DNA of 64,000 bases from Aquimarina spinulae (lineage in GTDB: Bacteria > Bacteroidota > Bacteroidia > Flavobacteriales > Flavobacteriaceae). A program made the position numbers and the translations under genes. Positions 9,103-19,119 of this stretch are shown piece by piece (within the stretch, counting starts at the first letter, position 1; every line of letters begins with the position of its first letter). The stretch covers positions 434,001 through 498,000 of the forward strand of contig NZ_CALSBP010000002.1 in NCBI RefSeq assembly GCF_943373825.1. Reading direction: 5' to 3'. The notes beneath the pieces were generated by a model. It made no database searches, was not told the DNA's origin, and saw only the letters and a program-made list of their open reading frames with translations.

Positions 9103-9140
9103 CAAAAAGTGCACTGTCATATAGTATGGCAGTGCACTTT
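9103..9140 (-). terminator. Intrinsic terminator downstream of glyA
   Basis: A 16-bp stem with one G-T wobble (9106-9121 with 9125-9140) and a 3-nt loop. On the minus strand it runs into TTTTT, about 105 nt past the glyA stop codon. Confidence 0.8.
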
Positions 9141-9246
9141 CTTTTACTATTATATTTAAATCAAACTGGTTTAAATTTTTATGATTTTGCAGAGTATTGC
9201 AGTTTCAAGTGAATTGAAAAAATCTAAAAACCAATTTAATAAAGTT

Positions 9247-10521
9247 TTATCCTATAAACAAAGGCTTATCTGCCATCATCGCATTTACATCATCTGCGAT
9301 AGCATGCAGTTTTTCTTCGCTTTCAACATTTTGGATTACCTGATCGATCAATTCAACAATGGCTACCATATCATTTTCTCTCAATCCACGAGTAGTAACT
9401 GCTGCTACACCAATACGAATTCCCGATGTTACAAATGGGGATTTATCATCAAACGGTACCATATTTTTATTTACAGTAATTTCTGCAACACCCAATGCTT
9501 CTTCTGCCTGTTTACCTGTTACTCCTTTATTTCGTAAATCGATAAGCATCATATGATTATCGGTACCACCAGAAATAACCTCATACCCTTTCTTTACAAA
9601 TGCCTCAGCCATAACCGCTGCATTTTTCTTCACCTGTACGATATAATGTAAAAACTCATCTGTTAGTGCTTCTCCAAATGCGATTGCTTTTGCGGCAATA
9701 ATATGCTCTAATGGTCCTCCCTGATTACCAGGAAATACCGCACTGTCAAATAATGAGGACATCATTCGTTTTTTTCCGCTTTTTAAGGTGATTCCGAAAG
9801 GATTTTCAAAATCTTCTCCCATCAAAATAAGACCACCGCGTGGTCCTCGTAGTGTTTTATGGGTTGTCGTAGTCACTACATGGCAATGTGGTACAGGATC
9901 CGAGATTACTCCTTTTGCAATTAACCCTGCAGGATGAGCAATATCTGCAAAAAGAATTGCTCCTACACTATCTGCTATCTCTCTAAATCTTTTATAATCA
10001 ATCTCTCTTGAATAAGCAGATGCTCCTGCAATAATCAACTGCGGTTTTTCTGCTGTAGCGATTTCCTGAATTTTATCATAATTTAACCTTCCGGTCTCCT
10101 TCTCTACTCCGTAAAAAACAGGAGTATATAACTTACCAGAGAAGTTAACTGGTGAACCATGAGTTAAATGTCCTCCATGAGAAAGATCGAAACCTAATAT
10201 TTTATCACCTGGTTTAAGACATGCATGATATACCGCTGTATTAGCTTGTGAACCAGAATGAGGTTGTACATTAGCATATGCAGCACCAAACAATTCTTTA
10301 GCTCTATCAATAGCAATCTGTTCTATAACGTCTACTACGGCACATCCACCATAATAACGTTTACCAGGATATCCTTCGGCATATTTATTGGTTAGTACAG
10401 ACCCGGCAGCTTCCATTACTTGTTCACTCACAAAGTTTTCTGAAGCAATAAGTTCTAATCCGTTGATTTGACGTTCTTTTTCGTCCTGAATTAAATCAAA
10501 AATTTGTTCGTCGCGTTGCAT
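9247..10521 (-). CDS. glyA: Serine hydroxymethyltransferase
   Basis: This cytosolic PLP enzyme interconverts serine and glycine with tetrahydrofolate and supplies most one-carbon units. The 424 residues match the bacterial family end to end: the N-terminal [11 protein letters not shown], the folate/PLP region YYGGCAVVD, the [11 protein letters not shown] motif with the PLP lysine K222, and the C-terminal [15 protein letters not shown]. It is monocistronic by context: a terminator follows and a 344-bp divergent intergenic region precedes it. Confidence 0.98.
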   Translation of the reverse strand: MQRDEQIFDLIQDEKERQINGLELIASENFVSEQVMEAAGSVLTNKYAEGYPGKRYYGGCAVVDVIEQIAIDRAKELFGAAYANVQPHSGSQANTAVYHACLKPGDKILGFDLSHGGHLTHGSPVNFSGKLYTPVFYGVEKETGRLNYDKIQEIATAEKPQLIIAGASAYSREIDYKRFREIADSVGAILFADIAHPAGLIAKGVISDPVPHCHVVTTTTHKTLRGPRGGLILMGEDFENPFGITLKSGKKRMMSSLFDSAVFPGNQGGPLEHIIAAKAIAFGEALTDEFLHYIVQVKKNAAVMAEAFVKKGYEVISGGTDNHMMLIDLRNKGVTGKQAEEALGVAEITVNKNMVPFDDKSPFVTSGIRIGVAAVTTRGLRENDMVAIVELIDQVIQNVESEEKLHAIADDVNAMMADKPLFIG

Positions 10522-10865
10522 GAATTCATTATTTATTAGTAAAGGCGTAAAAATAGGAAATCCATTCTTTAAATCGACCTAAATAGTCCCTAATAAATAA
10601 GAACGTCTTGTTCTTTTTCTGAATTCATGTTTCCTGCCATACATCACTGATAATTTTGCATTAATACTTATCAAATATTACGAAGTAAAACGTTTCTGGG
10701 TTTCAAAAAAACTAAACAAATAAGTAATCTCATCTTGGTATTCTACTATTAATAACATATCTTATCATTATTTTAAATTATTTTTCACATAATTAAAAAC
10801 TTTTAACCATTCGAAAATTATATATTTGATCATAAAAATTACCAACAACATTTAAAAGAACAATA
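10522..10865. other. Divergent intergenic region between glyA and fumarylacetoacetase gene
   Basis: These 344 bp of AT-rich DNA must hold both promoters. I see the fahA -7 element (10821-10828) and a small inverted repeat AAGAAC-gtctt-GTTCTT (10599-10615) that could be an operator or a weak hairpin. No coding potential or RNA gene was recognised. Confidence 0.5.
10821..10828 (+). promoter_or_regulatory. Predicted fahA promoter -7 element
   Basis: TATATTTG matches the Bacteroidota TAnnTTTG consensus and would give a leader of about 30 nt before the ATG at 10866. No clear TTG -33 box was found at the right distance. Confidence 0.5.
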
Positions 10866-12146
10866 ATGCCCATAACTGCAAATTATCCAGACAGAAAGAC
10901 ATGGATTGAAACATTTCCTAATACGGATTTTCCTATACAAAATATTCCTTTTGGCGTATTTCTTACCCGAGATGATATTATTACTATAGGAACCAGAATT
11001 GGTGATACTGCTATTGACCTTGGAGCACTTCATCAACTTGGTTATTTTGAAGGAATCCCATTAACAGATGATATTTTTTTACAGGATTCTTTAAATGATT
11101 TTATTTCTGATGGAAAAAAGACATGGAGATTGGTTCGAAATAGAATTGCTGAAATTTTTGATGCCAAAAATAATTCCTTAAAAAATAATGAAAAGCATAG
11201 ACAAGAGGTTTTATTCTCTCTAGATGAAATCGAAATGCAGCTACCCGTTAGCATTGGGGATTATACTGATTTCTATAGCAGTATTGAGCATGCAACTAAC
11301 GTAGGAAAAATGTTTAGAGATCCCGAAAACGCTTTGCTTCCTAATTGGTTACACATGCCTGTTGGATATCACGGTCGTAGTAGTTCGGTTATTCCTTCTG
11401 GTATTCCTGTACATCGCCCGCAAGGTCAAAAACTAACCAATGGTGCTAAGGATCCTATTTTTGGTCCTTCGAGATTAGTTGATTTTGAGCTTGAAATGGC
11501 TTTTATCACTACCGATGCTAATCAATTAGGAGAACCAATACCTATCGAAGAGGCAGAAGATTATATATTCGGGATGGTATTGTTTAATGATTGGAGTGCC
11601 AGAGATATTCAAAAATGGGAATATGTTCCTCTAGGTCCATTTTTAGGTAAAAACTTTGCTTCATCTATATCTCCGTGGATAGTAACTCTTGATGCTTTAG
11701 AACCCTATAGAACAGATGGGCCTAAACCAATAAAAAAACAACTACCTTATCTTCAATATAAAGGAAAGAAAAGTTTTGACATTAACTTAGAAGTTGCTAT
11801 TCAACCAGAAAAAGCAGTAGAAACTGTTGTGTCTAAAAGTAATTTTAAGCATATGTACTGGACAATGGCACAACAACTTACTCATCATACAGTAAATGGA
11901 TGTCCCGTTAATTCTGGGGATCTTATGGGTAGTGGAACATTATCTGGACCAACACCAGATTCGTATGGGTCAATGTTAGAATTAAGCTGGCGTGGAGAAA
12001 AACCTCTACAACTTAATGAAGGAGGTAGTCGTAAATTTATTGATGATAATGATACCGTGATTATGAGAGGGTATTGCGAAAAAGGCGGAGTTCGAATTGG
12101 ATTTGGCGAAGTCTCTACTAAACTACTTCCTGTGTTTAAAAAATAA
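10866..12146 (+). CDS. fahA: Fumarylacetoacetase
   Basis: This enzyme hydrolyses fumarylacetoacetate to fumarate and acetoacetate, the last step of tyrosine and phenylalanine breakdown. The 426 residues show the small N-terminal domain, then the catalytic FAH fold. Recognisable pieces are the metal-site and active-site motifs DYTDFYSSIEHATNVG (about 131-146), MPVGYHGRSSS, DFELEMAF, FNDWSARDIQ, and PVNSGDLMGSGTLSGP. Other tyrosine-degradation genes are not next to it, so the pathway is dispersed in this genome. A terminator follows. Confidence 0.96.
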   Translation: MPITANYPDRKTWIETFPNTDFPIQNIPFGVFLTRDDIITIGTRIGDTAIDLGALHQLGYFEGIPLTDDIFLQDSLNDFISDGKKTWRLVRNRIAEIFDAKNNSLKNNEKHRQEVLFSLDEIEMQLPVSIGDYTDFYSSIEHATNVGKMFRDPENALLPNWLHMPVGYHGRSSSVIPSGIPVHRPQGQKLTNGAKDPIFGPSRLVDFELEMAFITTDANQLGEPIPIEEAEDYIFGMVLFNDWSARDIQKWEYVPLGPFLGKNFASSISPWIVTLDALEPYRTDGPKPIKKQLPYLQYKGKKSFDINLEVAIQPEKAVETVVSKSNFKHMYWTMAQQLTHHTVNGCPVNSGDLMGSGTLSGPTPDSYGSMLELSWRGEKPLQLNEGGSRKFIDDNDTVIMRGYCEKGGVRIGFGEVSTKLLPVFKK

Positions 12147-12166
12147 AGAAGTTACAACCATTATAT

Positions 12167-12199
12167 AACCTCGGAAAAATAGTTTTCGAGGTTTTTTTA
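12167..12199 (+). terminator. Intrinsic terminator after fahA
   Basis: Arms AACCTCG (12167-12173) and CGAGGTT (12187-12193), extended by an A/T stretch in the loop, are followed by a run of seven T. Confidence 0.75.
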
Positions 12200-12252
12200 T
12201 TATCTTTTGGCATCAAAGTTGTTTTCAATACCCAAATCAAAATATTATTGAT

Positions 12253-13440
12253 ATGAAAAAACTACTACTCCTACTACTTACAACTACAATTATTTTTTCA
12301 TGTAGCAGTGTTAAAAAAACCGAAAAGGCACTTAACACCGGAAATTATGATCAAGCTATAAATATTGCTTTAAACAAGCTTAGGACAAACAAAGGAAAAA
12401 AAGGAAAACAACCTATTATCCTTATGCTGGAACAAGCATATGCAAAAGCTCTAGATCGAGACAATAATGCCATTGCATATCTAGAAAAAGAAGGAAATCC
12501 TGCAAACCTTGAACGTATTTATAATACATACTTATCCCTAAAGAATAGACAAGAACGTATAAAACCATTGTTACCACTATATCTTGTTGAAGAAGGTCGT
12601 AACGCTAACTTTATACTACACAACTATGATCAAAAGATTATAAATACAAAAGATAAACTTTCTCAATACTTATTTAATAATGCCAAAACTTTATTGACAT
12701 CTGCCAAAAGAAAAGCAGATTATAGAGCGGTATACGAAGATTTGAACTACCTAGACAAAATTACTCCCAACTACAAAAATACGCGAGAAATGATTGATGA
12801 AGCTCATCAAAAAGGGACTGATTTTGTAAAAGTAACCATGAAGAATAGAACCAATGTTATTATTCCTAAGAGATTAGAAAGCGACTTACTTAATTTTGGC
12901 ACATATGGCCTTAATGATCTATGGACAGTATATCACAGCCAACCTCAAAAGTCTATCCCATATGATTATGCTATGGAAGTAGAATTAAGAGAAATTAATA
13001 TATCTCCAGAACAAGTTAAGGAGCGTCAATTACAAAAAGAAAAGTTGATTAAAGATGGTTGGGAATATCTACTGGATGAAAATGATGAAATCGTGGTTGA
13101 TGATAAAGGTGAAAAAGTGAAAGTAGACAGAATGGTAAAAGTACATTGTGAGTATTATGAATTTACCCAGTTTAAAGCTACGAATGTAGTAGGTAATGTT
13201 CAATACCGAGACTTAAGAACAAGACAACTCCTAGATGCTTTTCCTATTGCAAGTGAATACGTTTTTCAGCATATTTATGCAAACTACAATGGTGATAAAC
13301 GAGCTTTGGAAAGTGGTTTATTAGGATATTTGGGTGTAAAATCTGTGCCATTTCCTTCTAATGAGCAAATGGTGTATGATTCTGGAGAAGATTTAAAAAA
13401 TAAATTAAAGAATATTATTACTAATTATCGTTTTAAATAA
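12253..13440 (+). CDS. TPR-like lipoprotein of unknown function
   Basis: The 395-residue product has a clear lipobox (FSC, Cys17). The N-terminal third consists of helical repeats that read like tetratricopeptides (EKALNTGNYDQAINIALNKL, then a second helical pair). The C-terminal half, from about residue 200, is a beta-rich domain with a conserved-looking YYEFTQFKATNVVGNVQYRD stretch. Homologues of this layout occur in Flavobacteriia without assigned function, probably on the periplasmic face of the outer membrane. It is separated by 48 bp from the Crp/Fnr gene and may be transcribed with it. Confidence 0.7.
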   Translation: MKKLLLLLLTTTIIFSCSSVKKTEKALNTGNYDQAINIALNKLRTNKGKKGKQPIILMLEQAYAKALDRDNNAIAYLEKEGNPANLERIYNTYLSLKNRQERIKPLLPLYLVEEGRNANFILHNYDQKIINTKDKLSQYLFNNAKTLLTSAKRKADYRAVYEDLNYLDKITPNYKNTREMIDEAHQKGTDFVKVTMKNRTNVIIPKRLESDLLNFGTYGLNDLWTVYHSQPQKSIPYDYAMEVELREINISPEQVKERQLQKEKLIKDGWEYLLDENDEIVVDDKGEKVKVDRMVKVHCEYYEFTQFKATNVVGNVQYRDLRTRQLLDAFPIASEYVFQHIYANYNGDKRALESGLLGYLGVKSVPFPSNEQMVYDSGEDLKNKLKNIITNYRFK

Positions 13441-13488
13441 TACATTACACTATAATTATTCGGTACTATATAATAGAGAATTATAAGT

Positions 13489-14088
13489 ATGATCGATCAC
13501 GCAAGTTTACTTAATTCGGGGGCGGTACTAAAAAAATATAAACGGGGAGAGTTTCTTTTTAGAGAAGGTTCTATTGCCCGTTATTATTATCAAGTACACC
13601 AGGGAGAGATTAAAATGAATAATTATAACCAAGAAGGGAAAGAATACATACAAGGTATTTTTACCAAAGAAAAAAGTTTTGGTGAGCCTCCTTTATTTGC
13701 AGATTTTAAATACCCTGCCAACGCAGAAGCTATTATAGATTCTGAGGTCTGGCAATTACCAAAAGAAAAATTCTTAAAGCTTTTAGAAGAAAATCCTGGT
13801 ATTCATCATAAATTCACCAGTACACTAGCCTTACGGTTATATTACAAAGCAATCATGGTCTCTGAAATATCTACTCAAGAACCAGAACACCGTATCCTTA
13901 GAATTCTTGATTACTTCAAAAAAAATAGCGACTCAAACACAATAGAATCAGATGCATACAAAGTAGAACTAACCAGGCAACAACTCGCCGATCTAACTGG
14001 ATTACGTGTAGAAACCGTTATACGAAGCATTAAAAAACTAGAGCAAAAAGGAGAACTCTTTATTAAAGACAGGAAAGTATATCGGTAA
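13489..14088 (+). CDS. Crp/Fnr-family transcriptional regulator
   Basis: The protein is 199 residues. Residues 1-115 form a cyclic-nucleotide-binding-type beta-barrel (RGEFLFREGSIARYYYQVHQG, EKSFGEPPLF). Residues 145-199 form a winged helix whose recognition region is RQQLADLTGLRVETVIRSIKKL. There are no cysteines in the positions used for an Fe-S cluster by Fnr, so it is not an obvious oxygen sensor. The residues that hold cAMP in Crp are also not clearly conserved, so the ligand is unknown. Its stop lies only 3 bp from the stop of the convergent ECF sigma gene. Confidence 0.92.
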   Translation: MIDHASLLNSGAVLKKYKRGEFLFREGSIARYYYQVHQGEIKMNNYNQEGKEYIQGIFTKEKSFGEPPLFADFKYPANAEAIIDSEVWQLPKEKFLKLLEENPGIHHKFTSTLALRLYYKAIMVSEISTQEPEHRILRILDYFKKNSDSNTIESDAYKVELTRQQLADLTGLRVETVIRSIKKLEQKGELFIKDRKVYR

Positions 14089-14091
14089 TAC

Positions 14092-14670
14092 TTATTGTTT
14101 ATTGATAAAGACAAAAAACAGGATAGCTTCATATTTGTCACCAAGTTTTTCGCGCAACAGGGAAAAAGATCTAGTTATTTGAGCTTCTACTGTTTTTATG
14201 GATACATTTAAATACTCTGCTATTTCGGCATTTGTCAATCCTTCTTTTTTACTTAACTCAAAAACTTGCCTACATTTTGGAGGTAGACTTTGTATTTCTT
14301 TATTTACTATTTCTATCATAACCTCCAAAACAGAATCATCACTACCCTCTGCTACCTCATACAATGACTCAATATATTTGTATTGAAGTACCATTGTTGA
14401 TTTATTTTTTTGATATGTATTTATAAACTCATTATAAATCGACTTAAACAGAAAACTTTTGATAGAATAATTACTATTTAGTTTTTCTCGAAATCGCCAT
14501 GTTTTCAAAAATACATTTTGTACTATGTCTTGCGCCATTACATGATTATTAGCTAAGGATAAAGCATAAGCATGTAACCTCCTATGATATTTTTCTAACA
14601 AAAACATATAAGCTTTTTCCTCTCCTTTTTTAAGAGCCTGTGTTAAAACGTAATCATCTTTAAACTTCAC
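14092..14670 (-). CDS. ECF RNA polymerase sigma-70 factor (FecI-like, Bacteroidota type)
   Basis: The product of 192 residues contains sigma region 2 (DYVLTQALKKGEEKAYMFLL, then AQDIVQNVFLKTW around residue 48) and region 4 (LPPKCRQVFELSKKEGLTNAEIAEYLNVS, about 132-160). The start is a GTG: a stop codon lies immediately upstream in frame and the next Met is too far in. It is divergent from the fecR gene 119 bp away. This is the standard arrangement of a sigma/anti-sigma pair that controls the adjacent TonB-dependent receptor. Confidence 0.93.
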   Translation of the reverse strand: MKFKDDYVLTQALKKGEEKAYMFLLEKYHRRLHAYALSLANNHVMAQDIVQNVFLKTWRFREKLNSNYSIKSFLFKSIYNEFINTYQKNKSTMVLQYKYIESLYEVAEGSDDSVLEVMIEIVNKEIQSLPPKCRQVFELSKKEGLTNAEIAEYLNVSIKTVEAQITRSFSLLREKLGDKYEAILFFVFINKQ

Positions 14671-14789
14671 TTAAAAAAAATTAACAATTCAATTTAATAC
14701 CCAAAAAATTACGAATTTTCCAAAAAAACAATTAAAAAGTAAGGGTATTTGTATTCCGTCTTGTATTATTATATAAAGTTACTAAATAT

Positions 14790-15950
14790 ATGATTTCTCC
14801 TGAAATAGAAAAACTTCTCATAAAATTCTTTAATCAGTCTACAACCAATGAAGACCTTGATCTACTGAATGATTGGATCAAAAACTCCAAAAACCAATCT
14901 ATTTTCAAAGATTATGTCAAAGCGCACTATGCAATCACACTTGGTATGAACAACCCATCTCTAGACAAAACAAAAGAACTTTTACTAAAGGAAATAAAGA
15001 AAGAAAAAAACCGCTTTCACAAACCTCAATTTAGAGTATTCTATAAATATGCCGCTATTGCTATATTATGTTTAGGAATAGGTTATCTACTGCAAAAAGG
15101 TAGTTTAAATACTAAAGAAGAAACAATCACTCCAGAAGAAAGAACAATTACCTTAAAATTAGAGAATGGAGACACCCAAATAATCTCAGAAGACGGTGAC
15201 ATCAATATTATCGATGTTTCTGGTACTGTAATCATGCAACAACAAGGCACACAATTAGTGTATAACAAAAATATTTCTACTGAGAAACTTAAATACAACA
15301 CCTTAACTATTCCATACGGAAAACGATTCGACATTATTTTATCTGATGGAACTCATGTTTTTTTAAATTCAGGAAGCTCAATTAAATATCCAATAAAATT
15401 CATTCCAGGAAATCCCCGTAAAGTTTTTCTAGAAGGTGAAGCTTTTTTTGATGTTACCAAAGATGAAAAACATCCATTTTTAATAGAAGCTCAATCACTC
15501 GATGTAAAAGTACTTGGAACCAAATTTAATGTAACGACATATCCTGGCGATAATGAAACAGAGGTTGTACTGGTTGAAGGATCTGTGAGCTTAAGCACTT
15601 CAGAAAATAAATCAGATAGTGAAAAGGATGTTATTCTAAAACCCGGATTTAAAGGAACATTTCATAACGTAGAACAAACAATCTCTACTCAAAATGTAAA
15701 CACTTCTATATACACTTCTTGGGTAGAAGGTATTATTGTATTCAGAAATATTCCTTTTGAGGATATCATTAAAAAACTAGAGCGTCAATACAATGTTACC
15801 ATAATTAACAATAATAGAGATTTGGCAAAAGAGACTTTTAACGCGAGTTTCGAAATCGACAGAGAAACAATTGATGAAGTTTTACATTATTTTAATAAAG
15901 TTCACCAAATTAAATACAAAATCATAAACAATAAAGTAATTATAGAATAA
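14790..15950 (+). CDS. FecR-family anti-sigma factor
   Basis: This 386-residue inner-membrane protein has a cytoplasmic N-terminal region that would hold the sigma factor (about 1-80), one membrane segment (about 84-104, KYAAIAILCLGIGYLL), a periplasmic FecR domain (about 165-275, with GKRFDIILSDGTHVFLNSGS and FLEGEAFFDVTKD), and a C-terminal DUF4974 domain (about 318-386). Such proteins release their sigma factor when the receptor's N-terminal STN domain touches the periplasmic part. Its neighbours provide both partners: the ECF factor divergent and the STN-bearing receptor 154 bp downstream. Confidence 0.95.
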   Translation: MISPEIEKLLIKFFNQSTTNEDLDLLNDWIKNSKNQSIFKDYVKAHYAITLGMNNPSLDKTKELLLKEIKKEKNRFHKPQFRVFYKYAAIAILCLGIGYLLQKGSLNTKEETITPEERTITLKLENGDTQIISEDGDINIIDVSGTVIMQQQGTQLVYNKNISTEKLKYNTLTIPYGKRFDIILSDGTHVFLNSGSSIKYPIKFIPGNPRKVFLEGEAFFDVTKDEKHPFLIEAQSLDVKVLGTKFNVTTYPGDNETEVVLVEGSVSLSTSENKSDSEKDVILKPGFKGTFHNVEQTISTQNVNTSIYTSWVEGIIVFRNIPFEDIIKKLERQYNVTIINNNRDLAKETFNASFEIDRETIDEVLHYFNKVHQIKYKIINNKVIIE

Positions 15951-16021
15951 TAAATCAAATACATATGAAAAAAGTGAACTAAACAACCAAAAGATTTTAC
16001 TCACTTCAATTCAATTAAAAA

Positions 16022-16051
16022 AATCGGAAAATGCTGGCACACTTTCCGATT
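16022..16051 (+). repeat. Inverted repeat between fecR and the receptor gene
   Basis: A perfect 9-bp stem AATCGGAAA/TTTCCGATT with a 12-nt loop. Flanking TCACTT (16001) and AAGTGA (16057) could extend the structure. There is no T-tract, so it is more likely an mRNA-stabilising or processing hairpin, or a sigma-dependent control element, than a terminator. Confidence 0.5.
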
Positions 16052-16104
16052 GAATAAAGTGATTTAACATCAATACGTAAACCACAAATAAACATTTTAA
16101 AATT

Positions 16105-18984
16105 ATGAAAAAAATATTGAAATCCGAGGATAGACCTCGAGGGATATTAAAGCTTACTATAAAAATGAAAATATCTTTACTTTTTATATTTCCTACACTA
16201 TTTACCATACAGGCAAATAGTTATTCCCAGAACACCAAGTTGTCGTTAGATATGAAAGATGTAACTGTAATACAAGTAATTGATGAAATTGAATCTCAAA
16301 CCGAGTTTAAGTTTGTTTTTAACACAAAAGCTGTTGACTTAGATCGAAGAGTAACCATAAAACTTAAGAAGAAAAAAGTTAAAGAAATTTTGAATACGCT
16401 TTTTTCAAATTCTCAAACCGCTTTTGAGATAGACAATCGTAAGATTTTATTGAAAAAAAACTTAAATAAAACTCACTCATCACAAAATGATGAAATAGAT
16501 AACAAAGAAAAGCAGGAAATAGAAATCAATGGGCAGGTTTTTGACTATCAAAATGCCCCTTTACCTGGTGCCAGCATAGTAGAGAAAGGCACTACAAGTG
16601 GTACTACAACCGATTTTAATGGTAATTTTTCTATCACCGTTTCGAATATCAATGCCGTTTTAGTGATTTCATATCTTGGATTTGAATCCAAAGAGGTAAA
16701 TATCACTTCACCCACAGAAGAATTAAAAATCATTTTAAAAGAAGGCGGATTTGCTTTAGAAGATATTGTGGTTACAGCAAGAAAAAGAGTAGAAAATGTT
16801 CAAGACACTCCGATTTCTATTACTGCAGTACAAGGAGTAGTTTTAGAAGAGATGGGAGTAAACAATATAACTGGAATTGCAGATATTGCCCCTAACCTTA
16901 CATTTAGTACAACCGGAACCGTATCTGGATCAAGTTCTGCTGCAGTAGTTTACATCAGAGGGATTGGCCAGAATGATTATGTGCCGGTAGCAGATCCTGG
17001 AGTAGGAATTTATGTTGACGAAGTGTACCTAGGAAGAACCGTTGGGGCTGTTTTGGATTTAGCAGATTTAAAAAGTGTAGAAGTCATTAGAGGTCCCCAG
17101 GGGACTCTCTTTGGAAGAAACTCTATTGGTGGAGCCATATCTTTGTTATCTAATGATCCAGGTGATATATTAAAAGGAAAAGTTAGTCTTACAGGAGGCA
17201 GTTATTCAAGAAATGATGCTACGTTTAGAATAAGCGGACCTATATCTGAAAGTTTTGGGTTTACTTTTAATTTAATACGACGAAACAGAGAAGGGTATGT
17301 AGAACGAGTATTCGTTGATGATTCTGATTTAGGCGATGAAAATTCCCATGGAGCAAGACTCAAATTAGACTATCATAAACCATCCAGTAAATTTTCTGCA
17401 AAATTTATTGTTGATTTTGCAACAGAAAGAGAAGAATCTGCCGCAGAACAGAATTTATTCTTTCATGATGATAGATTATTACCACAATTATGGAATACCA
17501 ATGCAGCACCTGCAGTTACATCTACCGCCTCTGGTTATGTCCCTGGAGATACCACTGTAGGAACTGATATTTATGACGAAAGATGGAATTTTGGACCATT
17601 CAAAACAGGTGAAACTTCACTTTCCCAAAATGATATTGATACCTGGGGTATATCTGCTAATTTAAAATATGAAATCGGAGAAAATTCTGAGACTAAATTA
17701 ATTTTGGCCTATAGAGATCTAGATGCCGAGTTTGCAAGACAAACAGACGGATCACCACTTAATATCTTTGAAAATAGAGATATCTATGAGCAAGATCAAT
17801 TTAGCTCAGATTTACGTTTTAGTCATTCTAGTGAAAAGCTAGATTTTGTAACTGGTTTGTTTTATTTTATAGAAAATGTAGACAACGCTTTATCATTTAC
17901 CGGTGCATTACAAAATACCGTTTATCCGGTATTCTTAGGAGGTTTGGTAGAGAATAGTAATTATGCAATATATGGAGAAGCAACTTATAAAGTAACCGAT
18001 AAACTATCATTAACAGGAGGTCTGAGATATACTAATGAAACTAAGAAAGCAAAACCAGATGCTTTTAGAGACCCCACAGTAAATCTAGGAGATACTCCTA
18101 ACGCTCCTAGTCCAATTCGAGATATCAATACAAATCCCAGACGTTTACTCGACCAAATATGGCAAGAGAACACTTTTGATCAGGTAACATGGAGGTTTAA
18201 TACCGCATATAAAGTTTCTGATGCATTAAATATTTACGGTACTGTTTCTACCGGTTTTAAATCTGGCGGGTTTGAATGGAGAGTTACCAATACATCTTTT
18301 TATGAGGATCCTTCAAATGATTTTGACGGAGATGGAGATGGAGATTTACCTCAATTTTCTCCAGAAACAGTTACATCTTATGAACTGGGTGCAAAAGTAA
18401 AAGTAAAAAAACTAAGGTTCAACACTGCATTCTTCTATACCGATTATAAAGATTTACAAATTGCCGCTAATCCACCAGGATCAATTGCAACTTTCCAGAC
18501 AAATGCCGGAGATGCTGAAATTAAAGGGTTAGAAACCGAAATTATTTGGCTCCCTAACTCTTTTATGCTTGTCAATATTGGGTATGGATATACAGATGCA
18601 GAATACAAAGATCTTATCGAAGGTGTCACTGTAACCGAAGATGACAATTTCATTTTAACTCCAGAACATACTTTAACTTTTGGAGGGTCATACAAAATTC
18701 CCGTATCCTTTGGTAGTTTTACCCCAAGAATAGACGGCCATTATAAATCAAGAGTCGATTTTGAAGCTCAAAACAGTGATTATGTTTTTGATGATGGTCA
18801 TACCGCATTAAATGCTTCTTTAAAATTTAATGCAAAAAAACACTGGGAACTTATCATCGGTGTCGAAAACTTAACAGATGAGCTATATCTAGTTGGAGGT
18901 GACGCTAATACCGCAATAGGCTACGAGAATGGGATCTATGCAAGACCTAGAAATTATTACGCCACTCTATCGTATTCTTTTTAA
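16105..18984 (+). CDS. TonB-dependent outer-membrane receptor with STN signalling domain
   Basis: The 959-residue receptor has a signal region ending near residue 42 (NSYSQ) and an STN domain at about 45-118, which in this class signals to FecR. A carboxypeptidase-regulatory-like beta-sandwich follows at about 139-213, then a TonB-box-like EDIVVTARKR (219-228), a plug domain (VEVIRGPQGTLFGRNSIGGA) and a 22-strand barrel ending ATLSYSF. There is no SusD gene beside it, and the plug resembles siderophore/vitamin receptors rather than SusC. The ligand is therefore probably a metal chelate or similar small compound, as inference. An Nramp-like transporter follows after a terminator. Confidence 0.93.
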   Translation: MKKILKSEDRPRGILKLTIKMKISLLFIFPTLFTIQANSYSQNTKLSLDMKDVTVIQVIDEIESQTEFKFVFNTKAVDLDRRVTIKLKKKKVKEILNTLFSNSQTAFEIDNRKILLKKNLNKTHSSQNDEIDNKEKQEIEINGQVFDYQNAPLPGASIVEKGTTSGTTTDFNGNFSITVSNINAVLVISYLGFESKEVNITSPTEELKIILKEGGFALEDIVVTARKRVENVQDTPISITAVQGVVLEEMGVNNITGIADIAPNLTFSTTGTVSGSSSAAVVYIRGIGQNDYVPVADPGVGIYVDEVYLGRTVGAVLDLADLKSVEVIRGPQGTLFGRNSIGGAISLLSNDPGDILKGKVSLTGGSYSRNDATFRISGPISESFGFTFNLIRRNREGYVERVFVDDSDLGDENSHGARLKLDYHKPSSKFSAKFIVDFATEREESAAEQNLFFHDDRLLPQLWNTNAAPAVTSTASGYVPGDTTVGTDIYDERWNFGPFKTGETSLSQNDIDTWGISANLKYEIGENSETKLILAYRDLDAEFARQTDGSPLNIFENRDIYEQDQFSSDLRFSHSSEKLDFVTGLFYFIENVDNALSFTGALQNTVYPVFLGGLVENSNYAIYGEATYKVTDKLSLTGGLRYTNETKKAKPDAFRDPTVNLGDTPNAPSPIRDINTNPRRLLDQIWQENTFDQVTWRFNTAYKVSDALNIYGTVSTGFKSGGFEWRVTNTSFYEDPSNDFDGDGDGDLPQFSPETVTSYELGAKVKVKKLRFNTAFFYTDYKDLQIAANPPGSIATFQTNAGDAEIKGLETEIIWLPNSFMLVNIGYGYTDAEYKDLIEGVTVTEDDNFILTPEHTLTFGGSYKIPVSFGSFTPRIDGHYKSRVDFEAQNSDYVFDDGHTALNASLKFNAKKHWELIIGVENLTDELYLVGGDANTAIGYENGIYARPRNYYATLSYSF

Positions 18985-19007
18985 ATACTTGGATAGTTAG
19001 CCCCTTT

Positions 19008-19048
19008 CCAGAGTTTAATCCTTTTTTGGATTAGACTCTGGATTATTT
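19008..19048 (+). terminator. Intrinsic terminator after the TonB receptor gene
   Basis: A 14-bp stem with one G-T wobble (19008-19021 with 19028-19041) closes a six-T loop and is followed by an AT-rich tail. It separates the receptor gene from the Nramp-like gene. Confidence 0.75.
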
Positions 19049-19119
19049 AATAATGTCGAGTTTGAAAATTCAAATACTATAAAATTTTATATCCAGAAAG
19101 GACCTAATACTATAAATTA

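Noticed and set aside
9181..9537. A plus-strand reading frame overlapping the 3' end of glyA
   Set aside because: Its sequence is a shadow of glyA on the other strand and has no family features.
10599..10615. AAGAAC-gtctt-GTTCTT considered as a terminator
   Set aside because: There is no gene that ends here on the plus strand, and the stem is only 6 bp. It is noted only as a possible operator.
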